A stretch of DNA of 5,452 nt, taken from Sphingobacteriales bacterium (GTDB taxonomy: Bacteria > Bacteroidota > Bacteroidia > Chitinophagales > Chitinophagaceae). Shown here piece by piece: positions 5,053-5,452 of this stretch. Position numbers and translations under genes: made by a program. The stretch spans positions 1-5,452 of the forward strand of contig JAHEFC010000290.1 of the NCBI GenBank assembly GCA_024640385.1, in the 5' to 3' direction. How positions within the stretch are numbered: position 1 is the stretch's first letter; the number at the start of each line of letters is the position of its first letter. The notes under the pieces were generated by a model. It ran no database searches. It saw only the letters and a program-made list of their open reading frames with translations, and was not told the origin of the DNA.

Positions 5053-5452
5053 TTTTAACAAAGAATCAATGGTTGATGTGAAAACCGGGAAGTTTCGGAG
5101 GTTGTTATGCGATCCTCCCTTGATGGTGATGAATTCATCGGTAGGTTTAAGATAGGGGATCAGCTTCTGAGCATTGGAATAGGGAACGATCATATCATCG
5201 GTGCCATGGAAGATGGTTACGGGTTCGGTCACCTGTTTCAGGTATTCCCAGGATGGGATCTTTACCCTGGTCATTTGTTCCATAGGATAAATGGGGAAGA
5301 AATGCTGGGCCACCGAGCTGAGGCTGTAGTAAGGCGTTTCCAGGATCACTCTTTTGCAGGCCACATTGGAAGCAAGATAGGTAGCCAGACCTGATCCCAT
5401 TGATTTTCCGAAAATGATGATACTGTCTGCACTGAATTTCTTTGCAGCAAGC
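5047..5452 (-). CDS. Alpha/beta-hydrolase fold protein, C-terminal part (5' end outside window)
   Basis: 134 visible residues; the frame is open from the right edge to TAA at 5049-5047. The nucleophile elbow GKSMG is visible just before GLATYLAS, preceded by the strand SIIIFG; its serine codon is at 5403-5401. The acid lies in HGTDDMIVP (probably the second Asp, codon 5196-5194), and the histidine in GGSHNNL (codon 5109-5107). The catalytic triad is therefore complete. An ATG right after the elbow serine is internal and not a start. The pattern resembles the BEM46/ABHD13-like group of serine hydrolases (esterase or peptidase-like), but the substrate cannot be told. The lid region has an aromatic patch (YYSLSSVAQHFFPIYP). 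It lies upstream of the membrane protein / Xre pair in the same direction. Confidence 0.88.
   Translation of the reverse strand, partial: LAAKKFSADSIIIFGKSMGSGLATYLASNVACKRVILETPYYSLSSVAQHFFPIYPMEQMTRVKIPSWEYLKQVTEPVTIFHGTDDMIVPYSNAQKLIPYLKPTDEFITIKGGSHNNLRNFPVFTSTIDSLLKL

Overview
The window looks like chromosome from a Bacteroidota member, probably of the Chitinophagaceae or a nearby family. The evidence is indirect: no Shine-Dalgarno-like starts, TTG initiation, A/T-rich leaders, a small Xre regulator paired with a multi-pass membrane protein, and short heptamer arrays filling the gaps between genes. No marker gene fixes the taxonomy, so this is an inference.

Layout from left to right: (1) the 3' end of a probable outer-membrane beta-barrel gene (+); (2) a peptidase S66 (LD-carboxypeptidase family) gene with a short N-terminal export-like leader (+); (3) fhs, formate-tetrahydrofolate ligase (-), convergent with gene 2; (4) a second S66 gene without a leader (+), divergent from fhs; (5) a 66-residue Xre/Cro-type regulator (-), convergent with gene 4, whose start lies 4 nt after the stop of (6) a 146-residue four-helix membrane protein (-); (7) the 3' part of an alpha/beta-hydrolase gene (-) running off the right edge. 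Coding density is high. The largest gap is 183 bp, between fhs and the second S66 gene.

The two S66 proteins are clear paralogues with all catalytic residues. One is probably exported and the other probably cytoplasmic, which suggests peptidoglycan turnover in two compartments. fhs supplies 10-formyl-tetrahydrofolate and has no obvious functional link to its neighbours. The membrane protein and Xre regulator form a likely two-gene operon, with a perfect 13-bp inverted repeat over its start region that could be an autoregulatory operator.

The most unusual feature is the intergenic DNA. Both convergent junctions and the divergent fhs leader are filled with 7-bp tandem repeats: an AGGCGAG/TCGCCTY family at 1484-1549 and 4272-4341, and a CAGGTTG family at 3163-3220. 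At 1483-1549 the heptamers face each other and form a long imperfect hairpin. The fhs stop codon lies inside a heptamer and its start lies 6 nt from another array. The protein appears to lack the usual terminal residues at both ends, so the arrays may have eroded the ends of the gene. I see no defence system, mobile element, CRISPR array or RNA gene.
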